A stretch of DNA of 64,000 nt from an uncultured Carboxylicivirga sp. (GTDB taxonomy: Bacteria; Bacteroidota; Bacteroidia; Bacteroidales; Marinilabiliaceae): assembly GCF_963668385.1 (NCBI RefSeq), contig NZ_OY764327.1, positions 1,674,001 through 1,738,000 of the forward strand, written 5' to 3'. Shown piece after piece: positions 53,862 to 62,961 of this stretch; within the stretch, counting starts at the first letter, position 1, and each line of letters opens with the position of its first letter. A program made the translations under genes and the position numbers. The notes below the pieces were generated by a model. That model searched no databases and was not told the origin of the DNA. It worked only from the letters and a program-made list of their open reading frames with translations.

Positions 53862-54641
53862 CTAAAATAGGTTGTTATTTACAGCGAATGCCACTAACTC
53901 GGCCGTATTGCAAAGTTGGGCTTTGCTCAACATGTGTCGCCTGTGTGTGTCAACGGTGTGTTTACTAATCAGTAATTGATCTCCAATTTCTATACTGTTT
54001 TTACCAATCGCCAAAAGCGAAAGCACCTCACGCTCACGCGGAGTAAATTGCATGGAAATATTGTTCAATTCGTCATCAGGAAATATAAAATCAATGGGTG
54101 ATCCGTAATTTATTAAGTCGAAATTGATTTTATTACACGTTTTAAAATTGGTAATGTCGGAATGTAACGACATGGTTTTACATGTTCCGTTTTGTTCGTC
54201 TTTCGATATCATACCATGCTGACTTAGTATTCTGATATAATTACCATTCCTGTTTTTAATGCGATAATCGAAAGTTACAATTATTTGTAGTGGCTCTAGT
54301 TGATGTAAATTTCGAACCATAAATTCAATAAGTTTCTTTGATGCCAACAAAATTAGGGGTAAGTCTTCAGGATGAATCAGGTTATAGTAGGTTTTTAAAT
54401 CCATTTGTTGTTGTTTATAACCTGTTAGCTTTTGGATATTCTCAGAGATATAGTCAAGTGTAAATTTTGGAAAGGAGACAATATGATAAAACTGATTGCT
54501 TAAAAGTGTTAGTTCCGAACAAAAATTTTTGGTTTTATTGATGTTGCCTTCTGCGTTACGGGAGGAGTTCATCATTCTAACAGCATAAATCAGATCGGTA
54601 TATGAAAAAGACTCCATTAGCTTGCTATCTTGTATTTGCAA
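53862..54641 (-). CDS. PAS-LuxR transcriptional regulator
   Basis: 259 residues. A PAS domain (about 60-170; LDYISENIQKLTGYK, LIHPEDLPLI, FDYRIKNRNGNYIRI) precedes a LuxR-type HTH (about 195-258; FTPREREVLSLLAIGKNSIE, ISKHTVDTHRRHMLSKAQL). No receiver domain, so the PAS is the sensor. The stop lies 5 bp from the aminotransferase stop, convergent. Cytoplasmic regulator; signal unknown. Confidence 0.88.
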   Translation of the reverse strand: MQIQDSKLMESFSYTDLIYAVRMMNSSRNAEGNINKTKNFCSELTLLSNQFYHIVSFPKFTLDYISENIQKLTGYKQQQMDLKTYYNLIHPEDLPLILLASKKLIEFMVRNLHQLEPLQIIVTFDYRIKNRNGNYIRILSQHGMISKDEQNGTCKTMSLHSDITNFKTCNKINFDLINYGSPIDFIFPDDELNNISMQFTPREREVLSLLAIGKNSIEIGDQLLISKHTVDTHRRHMLSKAQLCNTAELVAFAVNNNLF

Positions 54642-54673
54642 AGTTATTTATTGAATCAGTCATCTGTCAATAG

Positions 54674-55417
54674 TTATTTGATTTTACGAGGATAAGCTAC
54701 TGTTACAAACTCTTCAATAATATCTTCATCAGGAGATAGTAATTCGTAGTAAATGTCCATTTTTTCTTTCATCATCGACATATTACCTAATTTTTCATGT
54801 GTTTTCAGCTGCCAGTAACAGATTGAAGCTTCTTCAGCTTGATATTTACTAGCGATAGCAAATTGAGTTAATGCCCGATTGTATAGTCGTTCAGCTTTTT
54901 TATTACGTTTATCGTACGTCATAAATACATCTTTTGCCACCTTATCAGCTTCCATTGAATATTTAACACCTGTTTTGTAATGATCAAAGCATAGGTCTTT
55001 TAAAGGAGTATTGCCTTCAACGTCGAATATCACATATAACTTATGAGTTGATTCAATGGCCTGACCATCTAAAAGCGCAGGAGCCCAACTACCACTGGTC
55101 TTTTTTAAGCAGGTAATCATTTGGTCGTCTAATAATCGCGAAACCGAATTGATAATTTCAAGGTTTCTTATTTCACCATCTTCTTCAATGATAAATTGAA
55201 CAACTACTTCGCCTTCTTCAAAAGTTTCTGCCGATACTTCAGGGTACTCAATCTCGCTTTGTAAGTAACAACAAATAGGACTTTGAGGTCGCACTGTTAC
55301 TTCTTCAAGGGTTTGAATTTTGTTGGTTTGAAACTGGGCCGGAATAATTCCATTTCTTTGAGCTTGTACTCCAATGGCCATGAATCCCAACAGCAACACA
55401 ATCATTATTCTTTTCAT
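54674..55417 (-). CDS. Exported protein with TonB C-terminal-like domain
   Basis: 247 residues, signal peptide ending at VQA. A TonB-C-like domain occupies about 55-140 (EVVVQFIIEEDGEIRNLEII, LKKTSGSWAPALLDGQAI), but there is no membrane anchor or proline-rich linker. The C-terminal part is helical (AERLYNRALTQFAIASKYQA), perhaps TPR-like. Such stand-alone TonB-like domains occur in Bacteroidota envelope proteins. It may form a unit with the regulator 32 bp downstream. Confidence 0.75.
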   Translation of the reverse strand: MKRIMIVLLLGFMAIGVQAQRNGIIPAQFQTNKIQTLEEVTVRPQSPICCYLQSEIEYPEVSAETFEEGEVVVQFIIEEDGEIRNLEIINSVSRLLDDQMITCLKKTSGSWAPALLDGQAIESTHKLYVIFDVEGNTPLKDLCFDHYKTGVKYSMEADKVAKDVFMTYDKRNKKAERLYNRALTQFAIASKYQAEEASICYWQLKTHEKLGNMSMMKEKMDIYYELLSPDEDIIEEFVTVAYPRKIK

Positions 55418-55678
55418 GACACTTCGTTTTAATTAATATTGTTATTTCGAAACTAACACAAATACAAAATTACGAATCCATAGTCCGCATGTCGATACTC
55501 ATATATGAGTATGTATGTAGTGTGTGAGTAAAGATGAGTTTTTTAAGTGTCTGTTGATTAGTGTTTAATAATGATGTAGAGAGGCTGATGTATTTCGCGT
55601 AATTGGTTAATTCTGTTAGAGGAAGATCAGATATTTGTATTGGTATGAGATACGATTTTTATATTGTACTAAATTGAT

Positions 55679-55686
55679 TATTTTTG
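55679..55686 (+). promoter_or_regulatory. Possible -7 box of tRNA-Arg
   Basis: TATTTTTG (TAnnTTTG) ends 13 bp before the tRNA 5' end, the expected distance. A matching -33 TTG was not found at standard spacing. Confidence 0.5.
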
Positions 55687-55699
55687 CAGCCGAATTAAT

Positions 55700-55771
55700 G
55701 GTCCCTTAGTTCAACGGATAGAATAGCAGTTTCCTAAACTGTAGATATGGGTTCGATTCCCGTAGGGACTA
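55700..55771 (+). tRNA. tRNA-Arg (CCU)
   Basis: 72 nt without CCA. Acceptor GGTCCCT/AGGGACT (G-U at the first pair), anticodon loop TTCCTAA with CCT, T-arm ATGGG-TTCGATT-CCCGT. It decodes AGG. Confidence 0.95.
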
Positions 55772-55774
55772 CGT

Positions 55775-55808
55775 AAAAGCCTGCAATCGAAAGATTAGCA
55801 GGCTTTTT
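55775..55808 (+). terminator. Terminator of tRNA-Arg
   Basis: AAAAGCCTGC (55775-55784) pairs with GCAGGCTTTT (55798-55807), then T; directly after the tRNA. Confidence 0.85.
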
Positions 55809-55856
55809 AGTTTTAGTAGTGGTAGATTGGGTGTTAAAACAATTGAAAGTTCATTA

Positions 55857-56408
55857 TTATTTGCCATTCAAACTGTTTAAAAAGCCATGCTCTTTACGTA
55901 TGGTGTTTACAATAATTGCTGCAATTACAATGAGCGAAACAATGCCGGAGATAACAATATATAGATAAAATCCTCTCGAAAACATTTGTTTAAAATAAGG
56001 TAATAGTAGGGTAAAACCGAAAGTATAGATGGCGAAGCAAATAGGAGTAATGATGTAGTTCACTTTCAACCTTATTTGATAATATTTCTTTAGGTATTTT
56101 TTAAACAATCGGTTATCTAACGAGATAAGCTGATTCTCTTTTCTGTGTAAGGAAACAAATTCAAGTACGATTCGGAAAGTCAGACTTGAGATCATTAATA
56201 CCATTCCAAGTGTAAACGTATTCCAGTTATTGCCCACATAAAACAGAGCATAAGTCAGTAGAATGAGCACGGTCAACGACATTACTGCGATGGATATAAA
56301 TTGACTTCTGCGTTGTTTGTTGGCTTTTTTTATAATATCAGTTGGGCTTGCGATTATAGAGTCGTTTTTTTGACTATTCCAGGTTTGAGATAATATATCA
56401 TTTTTCAT
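55857..56408 (-). CDS. Four-TM membrane protein paired with ECF sigma
   Basis: 183 residues. An N-terminal cytoplasmic helix (SQTWNSQKNDSIIASPTDII) precedes four membrane segments (SIAVMSLTVLILLTYALFYV, FTLGMVLMISSLTFRIVL, ITPICFAIYTFGFTLLL, IVISGIVSLIVIAAII). Overlaps the sigma gene by 11 bp. Position and topology suggest an anti-sigma-like partner, but no zinc-finger anti-sigma motif is seen. Confidence 0.65.
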   Translation of the reverse strand: MKNDILSQTWNSQKNDSIIASPTDIIKKANKQRRSQFISIAVMSLTVLILLTYALFYVGNNWNTFTLGMVLMISSLTFRIVLEFVSLHRKENQLISLDNRLFKKYLKKYYQIRLKVNYIITPICFAIYTFGFTLLLPYFKQMFSRGFYLYIVISGIVSLIVIAAIIVNTIRKEHGFLNSLNGK

Positions 56409-56886
56409 TGGTAATGCATTTTAATAGTGATTGTCTGATTCTGTTTAATCGGGTACGTAATGCCCCGTGTGCAACTCCCATTGTTTCGGCAATAGTGGCC
56501 TGAGGAGTTTCTTCTAATTCTAATAGAATGATGGTTTTATTGTTGGGTGTAAGTTGGTCGATGCACTGGTACATTTTTTCTATAGGTACTTCCTTGTTTT
56601 CGTTTTCAGTAGCTAAAGTATCTTCCAGTATGGTTTCGTTGATTTGGGTGTGTTTGGATGACTTTCGCAAATCACCCAAACAAATGTTTACGGCTATTCT
56701 ATAAATCCAGGTACTTATCGAGGACTTTCCATGAAAGGATTTTCGGTGATTCCATACTTTTATGAATGTCTCTTGTTGCCACTCTTTAGCTAATTCTTCG
56801 TTACCGGATGCATAACCCAAACACAATCTGAATACTTTAGGAGCATAGGTGCTATAGATGTGATCGAATTCCTCTTCTATCTTCAT
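56398..56886 (-). CDS. ECF RNA polymerase sigma factor
   Basis: 162 residues with region 2 (VFRLCLGYASGNEELAKEWQ, QETFIKVWNHRKSF, STWIYRIAVNICLGDLRKS) and region 4 (QLTPNNKTIILLELEETPQA, TIAETMGVAHGALRTRLNRI). A standard sigma-70-family ECF factor. Translationally coupled to the membrane protein downstream and 3 bp after the hydrolase gene upstream, so the three are likely one transcript. Confidence 0.93.
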   Translation of the reverse strand: MKIEEEFDHIYSTYAPKVFRLCLGYASGNEELAKEWQQETFIKVWNHRKSFHGKSSISTWIYRIAVNICLGDLRKSSKHTQINETILEDTLATENENKEVPIEKMYQCIDQLTPNNKTIILLELEETPQATIAETMGVAHGALRTRLNRIRQSLLKCITNEK

Positions 56887-56889
56887 TTA

Positions 56890-57732
56890 TTATAGGGATA
56901 AGATTTGTTGAATTTGCTCCATAAACCATTTTGGTTGATCGAACATTACGAAATGTGCAGAATTATCGGCAATTATCAAGTTGTATTTTGACAAATTAGC
57001 ATATTGGTTTTGATAAGTTTGCTTCACCATTTCTTTTCCGAATGGTTTATCAGCTGCTAATATAGTTACCGGAGCAGAGATTTTTTTCAAGTCTTCTCTT
57101 TCATCCAATTTCAAATAATCGGTATATCCGTATACATAGGTTTTTCTATCTGCCTGAATCATCCAATCTTTTATTTTTTTCTGAGATTCAGGATTCAGAC
57201 TCATGCCTTGAGACATACCTGTTGCCATCTTTTCAAAATCAGCATCGCTCATCGCCAGTTGTTGATTGCTAAAAGGATTGTCGTATACTAAATTATCAGG
57301 ATTGAAATCTGGCATCATTAAAGCACCGGCAGCCGGAAGGGCATCAACCAATATAATTTGTTTGATGTTATTGTTTTCTCTGCTGGCAAGCCATGTGGCT
57401 ATGGTTCCACCTAGGCTGTGCCCGATTATAGTTAAGTCTGTAAGTTTGTTTTGTTGGATGTAATTTTCGAGGGCATCATTTACTTTTGGGAGCCATGGAA
57501 AGTCAATGGGTGCTTTACCTCCAAAACCGGCCAATGTAACAACATGGCACTCGTAATCTTTTGCTAATTGATCGACTACCGCATTCCATCCTTCGCCGGG
57601 AACTGTAAAACCGGGTATTAGCATTACTGCTTTACCTTTACCTGTTACTTTTACATCAATAGCTTCATTACTTGTTTGTGCTTGAAGGTTTAACGAAAGA
57701 AAGATTGCTAAAATTAAAATAATGTTTTTCAT
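56890..57732 (-). CDS. Secreted alpha/beta hydrolase
   Basis: 280 residues, signal peptide ending at LQAQ. Ser in GHSLGG, Asp in ILAADKPFGK and His in ADNSAHFVMFDQP give the catalytic triad, oxyanion region MLIPGFTVPGEG. Broad esterase/lyase family; substrate unknown. First gene of a unit with the ECF sigma pair (3 bp gap). Confidence 0.85.
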   Translation of the reverse strand: MKNIILILAIFLSLNLQAQTSNEAIDVKVTGKGKAVMLIPGFTVPGEGWNAVVDQLAKDYECHVVTLAGFGGKAPIDFPWLPKVNDALENYIQQNKLTDLTIIGHSLGGTIATWLASRENNNIKQIILVDALPAAGALMMPDFNPDNLVYDNPFSNQQLAMSDADFEKMATGMSQGMSLNPESQKKIKDWMIQADRKTYVYGYTDYLKLDEREDLKKISAPVTILAADKPFGKEMVKQTYQNQYANLSKYNLIIADNSAHFVMFDQPKWFMEQIQQILSL

Positions 57733-57828
57733 GATTTCTGTATTTAAGTTTCGCTTTAGATGCAGAAATCAGATAATGTTACATCGATATCATCACTTTT
57801 TTTTATTTATTTCGAAAACAGGTATTTT

Positions 57829-58404
57829 TTACTCCGACCAGATACCATTTTTAAATAGTTGAAACCATTTTTCAATTTCAATATCGGGCTTCAATGCTAT
57901 TAGCTTAAAAATGGCTGTGGCAAATTCGATGGGAGCTATGCCTTTGGCTGTAATAATGTTTTTATCCGAAACGGCTAATGAGTTTTGATAGAGTTCGTCT
58001 CCTTTATATTGGGGAGCAACAGCTTTTAAATAGTATAAATCGTTGCTGGTATGTTCAACCTTATCCAGCAAGCCTAACTGTCCCATAAATGCAGTAGCAG
58101 CACAAATGGCAGCAATGGGTTTACCTGCTTTATAAAATTTTAGGGTAAGTGTTTCAATTGCGTTGTTATCACCTTTTTCCCATGCTGTGCCACCGGGTAA
58201 TATAAGCATGCTTAATTCATCGGAGTTTATTTGGCCAAGTGAAGTTGTGGGTACAACCTTTAGTCCGCCCATCGAAAGTACAGGCTCTCCATCTTGCGAG
58301 AAGTAAATTAACTCAAATTCACTAGTCTTGTTTATTTCGGGTGTGAGGTATGAAATTTCCCAATCGGAAAATCCATTAAAAAGAAAGATTCCTATTTTTT
58401 TCAT
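57829..58404 (-). CDS. DJ-1/PfpI-family protein
   Basis: 191 residues. MKKIGIFLFNGFSDWEISYL and the nucleophile elbow AAICAATAFMGQLGLLD (Cys at the sharp turn) are diagnostic for the DJ-1/PfpI (type 1 glutamine amidotransferase-like) fold; Glu16 near the N-terminus is the usual partner. Role may be chaperone/deglycase or amidotransferase-like; not decidable. Single gene. Confidence 0.88.
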   Translation of the reverse strand: MKKIGIFLFNGFSDWEISYLTPEINKTSEFELIYFSQDGEPVLSMGGLKVVPTTSLGQINSDELSMLILPGGTAWEKGDNNAIETLTLKFYKAGKPIAAICAATAFMGQLGLLDKVEHTSNDLYYLKAVAPQYKGDELYQNSLAVSDKNIITAKGIAPIEFATAIFKLIALKPDIEIEKWFQLFKNGIWSE

Positions 58405-58458
58405 GGTGTTGTATTGATATTTTAAGTTGGGTTTGTTTATGCTTACAGCTTGCGGTGC

Positions 58459-58488
58459 GTAATACGCGTTCAGCCTTTGTTTTGCAAC
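58459..58488. repeat. 30-bp direct repeat, copy 1
   Basis: Identical over 30 bp to 60020-60049 (begins GTAATACGCG, ends TTTTGCAAC). It lies downstream of the esterase gene in transcription direction. The two copies enclose exactly one gene and define a 1,561-bp unit. Confidence 0.9.
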
Positions 58489-58518
58489 TAACCGAAACGA
58501 TTAAATTGCTGTTTGTAG

Positions 58519-59682
58519 TTATTGCTTATCAATGTAGTTGTCAATCTCGAATTTAAAATCAGAATTTTTTTCTGGCCTTATTGTAATGTTACCATAAGTT
58601 CCGGTTACTTCAGCTTCTGTATCCCAATTTCCTCTTGTAAGTTTGAATTGAGCCGGACTCTTTAGTTTTAACTTTACTTCTCTTTCTAAGTCGGAAACTT
58701 TATACATTGCGATTTCCTTTGGATTCCAATTTCCTAAATTATCTTGATTTCCGGTTATGTAGATTTTATCCTTTTTATTCAGAACTGTTACCTTAATTGT
58801 TACTTCATACTCTTTTTGACTTAGATTTTTCTCTTGTAAATCGTATGTTTCTTTGAAGTAAAAATCTAATGCTTTATTTAAACTTGGTGGAAAGGTATTC
58901 CAATGGTTGTTTTCTGGGAATTCCTCAATTTGAATTTTAAGATTTTTATTCTCGATTGTATGATTGAAGAATGAGTATACTTCATCTCGGGCTGGTTTCC
59001 ATTTTTGCCAATAATCAATTCCTTCATTTGCGTTACTCAGATACAGAAATGTTGGTTTATTTATTTTTGAATAGTCTAGATTAATAATCTGACCGGCTAA
59101 TTTATTGTTATCATAGGCAAGATTAGGAGAGATTGCAATATAATTATCAAATAACTTTGGATTTTTGATAAGTGAATACAGCACAAATGAGGCACTTAGA
59201 GAGTGTCCGATGGCAACTCTGTTATTAAGTGTTCTATAATTTGAATCGATATATGGTATTAGTTCTTCACTAACAAAAGCAAAGAATTTATCAGCATTTC
59301 CGGAGTACTTTCCATACCTATCAATTGATTCTTTTGTTTCTAAAACAGGTAGTAGATCATTATTTCTGGAGTAATCAAGTTCCTCATTATAGGGTGAGGT
59401 TATTCCTACAACAATGAAAGATTTTGAATTGGCAGTCAAAAAGGAAATCATCGAACTTGTATAATCAAAAAATTCTCTGTTTTGACAATCAAAAACATAA
59501 ATCACATTAAAGTATTCGTTTACCCTCCAATTATAATCGGCTGGTGTATAAATTAGAATCTCTCTTTCTTGATTTAATTCTTTTGATTGAATTGTAACAT
59601 TTTCTACTCTCGCAATATTTTGTCCAAAAATCGTACTTGTACATAAAGAAATCAGAATGGTGTAAATTATATGTCGTATCAT
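58519..59682 (-). CDS. Secreted esterase with C-terminal starch-binding-like domain
   Basis: 387 residues, signal peptide ending at IFGQ. The first 270 residues are an alpha/beta hydrolase of the IroE/Fes-like esterase group: Ser in VAIGHSLSAS, His in PENNHWNTFP. The last 100 residues (KIYITGNQDNLGNWNPKEIA, KLKSPAQFKLTRGNWDTEAE) resemble a CBM20-type starch-binding fold. A cell-surface or periplasmic esterase tethered to glycans is possible. It stands alone between two copies of a 30-bp repeat, like a cassette. Confidence 0.82.
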   Translation of the reverse strand: MIRHIIYTILISLCTSTIFGQNIARVENVTIQSKELNQEREILIYTPADYNWRVNEYFNVIYVFDCQNREFFDYTSSMISFLTANSKSFIVVGITSPYNEELDYSRNNDLLPVLETKESIDRYGKYSGNADKFFAFVSEELIPYIDSNYRTLNNRVAIGHSLSASFVLYSLIKNPKLFDNYIAISPNLAYDNNKLAGQIINLDYSKINKPTFLYLSNANEGIDYWQKWKPARDEVYSFFNHTIENKNLKIQIEEFPENNHWNTFPPSLNKALDFYFKETYDLQEKNLSQKEYEVTIKVTVLNKKDKIYITGNQDNLGNWNPKEIAMYKVSDLEREVKLKLKSPAQFKLTRGNWDTEAEVTGTYGNITIRPEKNSDFKFEIDNYIDKQ

Positions 59683-60199
59683 AATATGTAGATCTTGTTT
59701 TTAGTGTCAATGAGTTTAGTTGAATGAAATTGAAGTGTGTATGACGAGGTGTGCCGTGTAGCCCAAATGGTAACCTAATCTCAGGGCCAAGTCAACTGTA
59801 GTTGTGTAAAACAATTTATCAGTAATTGCTTTTTCATTGTAATTCAAGTTAAAGTTTAGTTATGGTGTGTGTGATTTGCAATAGTAGCGATGCACTTATA
59901 TTGTATGCTGTTGCAAAAGCATAAATATGCAAATTTATTTTGATAAGCAGTATGTTGTGAGTAAATTTTATTTATTGGGTGTCAGCCTGGAGTGGGCGAG
60001 CTTATACCTCTGACTATTAGTAATACGCGTTCAGCCTTTGTTTTGCAACCAGGCTGAATGCTTTGTTGATAGCAATAGTAATATTTTAAAAACTTACTAA
60101 CCTGATTTCGATTGAAATTTTAAAACTCAGGTTACTAAGATAAGCCTAGTTTATAAGCTATTAATTACAATTGCCTCTAATGAAAGTAAAATTGTATTT
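59683..60199. other. Intergenic region with repeat copy 2 and hairpins
   Basis: 517 bp without a gene. It holds repeat copy 2 (60020-60049). A 9-bp inverted repeat TCAGCCTGG (59982-59990) / CCAGGCTGA (60049-60057) spans 76 bp, and an alternative stem TTCAGCCT (60030-60037) / AGGCTGAA (60051-60058) lies inside it. The structure overlaps the repeat. Confidence 0.6.
60020..60049. repeat. 30-bp direct repeat, copy 2
   Basis: Identical to 58459-58488. It forms the loop and part of the right arm of the inverted repeat at 59982-60057. Confidence 0.9.
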
Positions 60200-60640
60200 C
60201 TAGATGTTTCGGGCAGGCCATGCAATATCTAAACGAGTAGATGCAATGTACCACGTGCCGTCAACAAGTTCATATTCGTCAACATAAAGCCCCAATAAAA
60301 GAAGCGGAAGTTCCTCAGCCGGCCTTTCAGTCAATAAATCGATAAGATAGCACTTTCCTTTAGCTGTAGTTGGACCAGTAATCTCAATCAAGTGGTTTGT
60401 TACTGCATGAAGAAATGGATAACTTCCATAATTATGGGTGTCGTAATCAGCAAAAGCCTTTTCCAATCCTTTCTGAATTTCGGCGCGACCCTTCCAGGGT
60501 GTCCGGTCAGTTTGACATATCGCATCCTCTTTAAACAGTGCCGCTACCTTATCCATTTGATTTGTATCCAGGTAGTGAGAATACTTAATTCTCAAGTTTT
60601 TTATGGCCTCTATGTGCAATAGGGTCTTTATATCTTCCAT
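60200..60640 (-). CDS. SnoaL/NTF2-like protein
   Basis: 146 residues from the ATG at 60640 (MEDIKTLLHIEAIKNLRIKY); an upstream ATG eight codons away is less likely. The cone fold of the SnoaL_4 group is visible: YSHYLDTNQMDKVAALFKED, then IQKGLEKAFADYDTH, HAVTNHLIEITGPTTAKGKC, YVDEYELVDGTWYIAST. Enzyme or ligand-binding protein of unknown substrate. Followed closely after the NmrA-like gene (33 bp). Confidence 0.8.
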   Translation of the reverse strand: MEDIKTLLHIEAIKNLRIKYSHYLDTNQMDKVAALFKEDAICQTDRTPWKGRAEIQKGLEKAFADYDTHNYGSYPFLHAVTNHLIEITGPTTAKGKCYLIDLLTERPAEELPLLLLGLYVDEYELVDGTWYIASTRLDIAWPARNI

Positions 60641-60673
60641 TTTAATACAATTAAAGTTATTCAACTAATATGT

Positions 60674-61531
60674 TTATGGCTTCGTTCTTTTCACTTCTAA
60701 TTTAAAAAAATCTTTAAGACGATTTGTTCCATATTGATTGGCAATATTATCAAACGCCATTGCAGTTAAAAAGAACTCAATGGGCCCATATGTTTTTGAT
60801 GAGGTAAATGTTCGTAATAGCCAAATGGTTAGTCGCCTTGTCCAATCGGGGAGATGACTTATTTTAATTGGTTTATTCCAGGTTTTTAGTGCTAATTCGG
60901 CTATTTCATTTTGAGTTAAAATTTCATTGCCTCCTGCAGTTTCTTCTTTCACTCCCTCTATTATTTTATCAACACATACTTTTGCCAAATCCTCTCCATG
61001 AATTGGATTCAATTTCAGCAACCCTGTTCCAAATAAATATACCCGACCAGCCCGGGCCATATTAAGAAAGTCTTTCATATCGGAAAAGAATCCATTTGGA
61101 CGTAAAATACAGTAATTGATTCCTGAGTTTTTTAATTCATCAACAAACTTTTCTTTAGCTTCAAATATTTTTAAGTGTTTAAGTTGGGCTCCGTTTATTG
61201 CTGATATATACTCAAATGATTCCACTTTATCTATTAATGCTTCTTTTAATAAGTTGGAATTGCCTTGATAATCAACATCCATATAGGTCATTCCATCTTT
61301 TTGGCGGGTAATACCAATGGTTGAAAAAACCCAGTTAATATCTTTTGTTACTCCTTTAATACTTGCTGGTTTAGTTACTTCTCCAACGAAGACATCGTCA
61401 ACTAGTTCAAATTTTTCTTTCTGAGCTTCTTTTCTAATTAAAACTCTTACCCAGAATCCTCTTTTTTTGAGTTCTTTTACTAAGTACTGACCTAAATATC
61501 CAGTTGCTCCTGCTACTAATACTTTTTTCAT
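60674..61531 (-). CDS. NmrA-like NAD(P)-binding protein
   Basis: 285 residues, extended/atypical SDR. The Rossmann motif KVLVAGATGYLGQYLVKEL is at the N-terminus, followed by FSTIGITRQKDGMTY and a YCILRPNGFFSDM region. The usual catalytic Tyr-x3-Lys is not clear, as in NmrA-type regulators or reductases. Likely in a unit with the SnoaL-like gene. Confidence 0.85.
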   Translation of the reverse strand: MKKVLVAGATGYLGQYLVKELKKRGFWVRVLIRKEAQKEKFELVDDVFVGEVTKPASIKGVTKDINWVFSTIGITRQKDGMTYMDVDYQGNSNLLKEALIDKVESFEYISAINGAQLKHLKIFEAKEKFVDELKNSGINYCILRPNGFFSDMKDFLNMARAGRVYLFGTGLLKLNPIHGEDLAKVCVDKIIEGVKEETAGGNEILTQNEIAELALKTWNKPIKISHLPDWTRRLTIWLLRTFTSSKTYGPIEFFLTAMAFDNIANQYGTNRLKDFFKLEVKRTKP

Positions 61532-61589
61532 TATTATTTATTTTAAAAGCAAAGTTAGAGCTTGTAATTCTCCTTTTTCTTGACGATCG

Positions 61590-62189
61590 TCAAGAATGTT
61601 CCTTTTTAGAAACTCTTGATTTGATTCTACTTAGTGTTTCGGGCGACACTCCAAGAAACGATGCAATATACTGTTGTGGAACTCGTTGAAAAAGTTCTTT
61701 TTGGGTATTTAATAAATCGAGGTAGCGTTCTTCAGGCGATTTGGTCACAAATGAAGCAATCACTTTTTGACTGGTTATTAATTCATTCTCCACGGCAACC
61801 CGGGCAATTACCTCCAATTTAGGTAACTGTAACGTTAACTTTTCAATGTCTGATTTTGTGAATACGATCAAATCGGTATTTTCAATTGCCTGATAGTTTT
61901 CTATGGCTGGTACATTGAACGTATAGCTTTCGCCGGCACATATAAATTGGCCTTCGGTGTAGAAAAAGGCTGTTTTATCAGTACCGTCGACATTATAAAA
62001 TAGCCGGACACAGCCTTTAGACACAAAATATATTTCATTAGCAATTTTTCCTTCTTCAAAAAAAACGGTCTTTTTTTCGTACGTTTTCTTTGTCAGAGAT
62101 TCATTAAGCAATGACAACTCTTCCTGATTTAAGCTAATATAAGCCTCAATATTCTCTACTAATCTTTTCATCGTTTCATTTGGATGCAA
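61590..62189 (-). CDS. Crp/Fnr-family regulator
   Basis: 199 residues. An N-terminal cNMP-binding-like beta-roll (KKTVFFEEGKIANEIYFVSK, GCVRLFYNV) and a C-terminal winged helix (QRVPQQYIASFLGVSPETLS, RIKSRVSKK). The cAMP ligand motif is not conserved, as in most Bacteroidota members. It is 58 bp upstream of the NmrA-like gene and may control it. Confidence 0.88.
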   Translation of the reverse strand: MHPNETMKRLVENIEAYISLNQEELSLLNESLTKKTYEKKTVFFEEGKIANEIYFVSKGCVRLFYNVDGTDKTAFFYTEGQFICAGESYTFNVPAIENYQAIENTDLIVFTKSDIEKLTLQLPKLEVIARVAVENELITSQKVIASFVTKSPEERYLDLLNTQKELFQRVPQQYIASFLGVSPETLSRIKSRVSKKEHS

Positions 62190-62197
62190 CTCACTTG

Positions 62198-62896
62198 TTA
62201 CTTTGTGAAATTATACACTAAACTAATACGTGTGTTTCGATTGGAACGACTGAAGTCATATTGAGATTTACTTGATACTATCGGTTCAATATTCTTTGCT
62301 CCGAACTCTTGTATAAAATTAATAGAAACCTTTTTTATGTTGAAGCCTAAACCAAAATCAAAGCCATAGTCAAATTGATTAATTACTGTAGCTCCTTGAC
62401 TAAATTCAGTAATATTCTGTTGATTAATCTCTTTTGCATATTCAACTTTTCCTTTATAAGTAATTGCCTTATTATCTGATATTTCTTGTATTTCATATGA
62501 ACCTCCTATGCCTATGGATATATAAGGTCCAGCCAATATTGAAATAATACTATTTTCACCACCAGGTTTAATCTCTACCAATAATGGGACGTTTAAGTAA
62601 TTAAGCCTTTCTTTTCCTGTATATTCATATTCGTCTTGAATTTCTTCGAATTTCATTCCTTTTTGTGAGAACTGTAATTCTGGTCTAATATTGATGCTAT
62701 TATTTAATTTTGCACTAATCAAAAATCCAAAATTAAAACCTCCTAAAGTATTTGTATTAACAAGAGGTTCATTATTATTTGAACTAAGAAATACATTTGA
62801 GAAATTAACTCCTCCTGTCAAGCCGAAATAGCTTTGTCCAAAACTATTCAAATTAAGAAACAATAGGAAAATTGTAATCGCTCTTCTTACTTTCAT
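62198..62896 (-). CDS. Outer-membrane beta-barrel protein (PorT-like family)
   Basis: 232 residues, signal peptide ending at SFGQ. Alternating strands with glycines (YFGLTGGVNFSNVFL, SINIRPELQFSQKGMKFEEI, NYLNVPLLVEIK, GFDFGLGFNIKKVSINF) end in RISLVYNFTK. Matches the outer-membrane beta-barrel family common in Bacteroidota. 8 bp upstream of the Crp-like gene. Confidence 0.82.
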   Translation of the reverse strand: MKVRRAITIFLLFLNLNSFGQSYFGLTGGVNFSNVFLSSNNNEPLVNTNTLGGFNFGFLISAKLNNSINIRPELQFSQKGMKFEEIQDEYEYTGKERLNYLNVPLLVEIKPGGENSIISILAGPYISIGIGGSYEIQEISDNKAITYKGKVEYAKEINQQNITEFSQGATVINQFDYGFDFGLGFNIKKVSINFIQEFGAKNIEPIVSSKSQYDFSRSNRNTRISLVYNFTK

Positions 62897-62961
62897 TTTT
62901 AATCATCTTGTTTGTTTTGCTTTTCATCATTATCATTCTGCTTAATCTATAGTCTCCTCCC

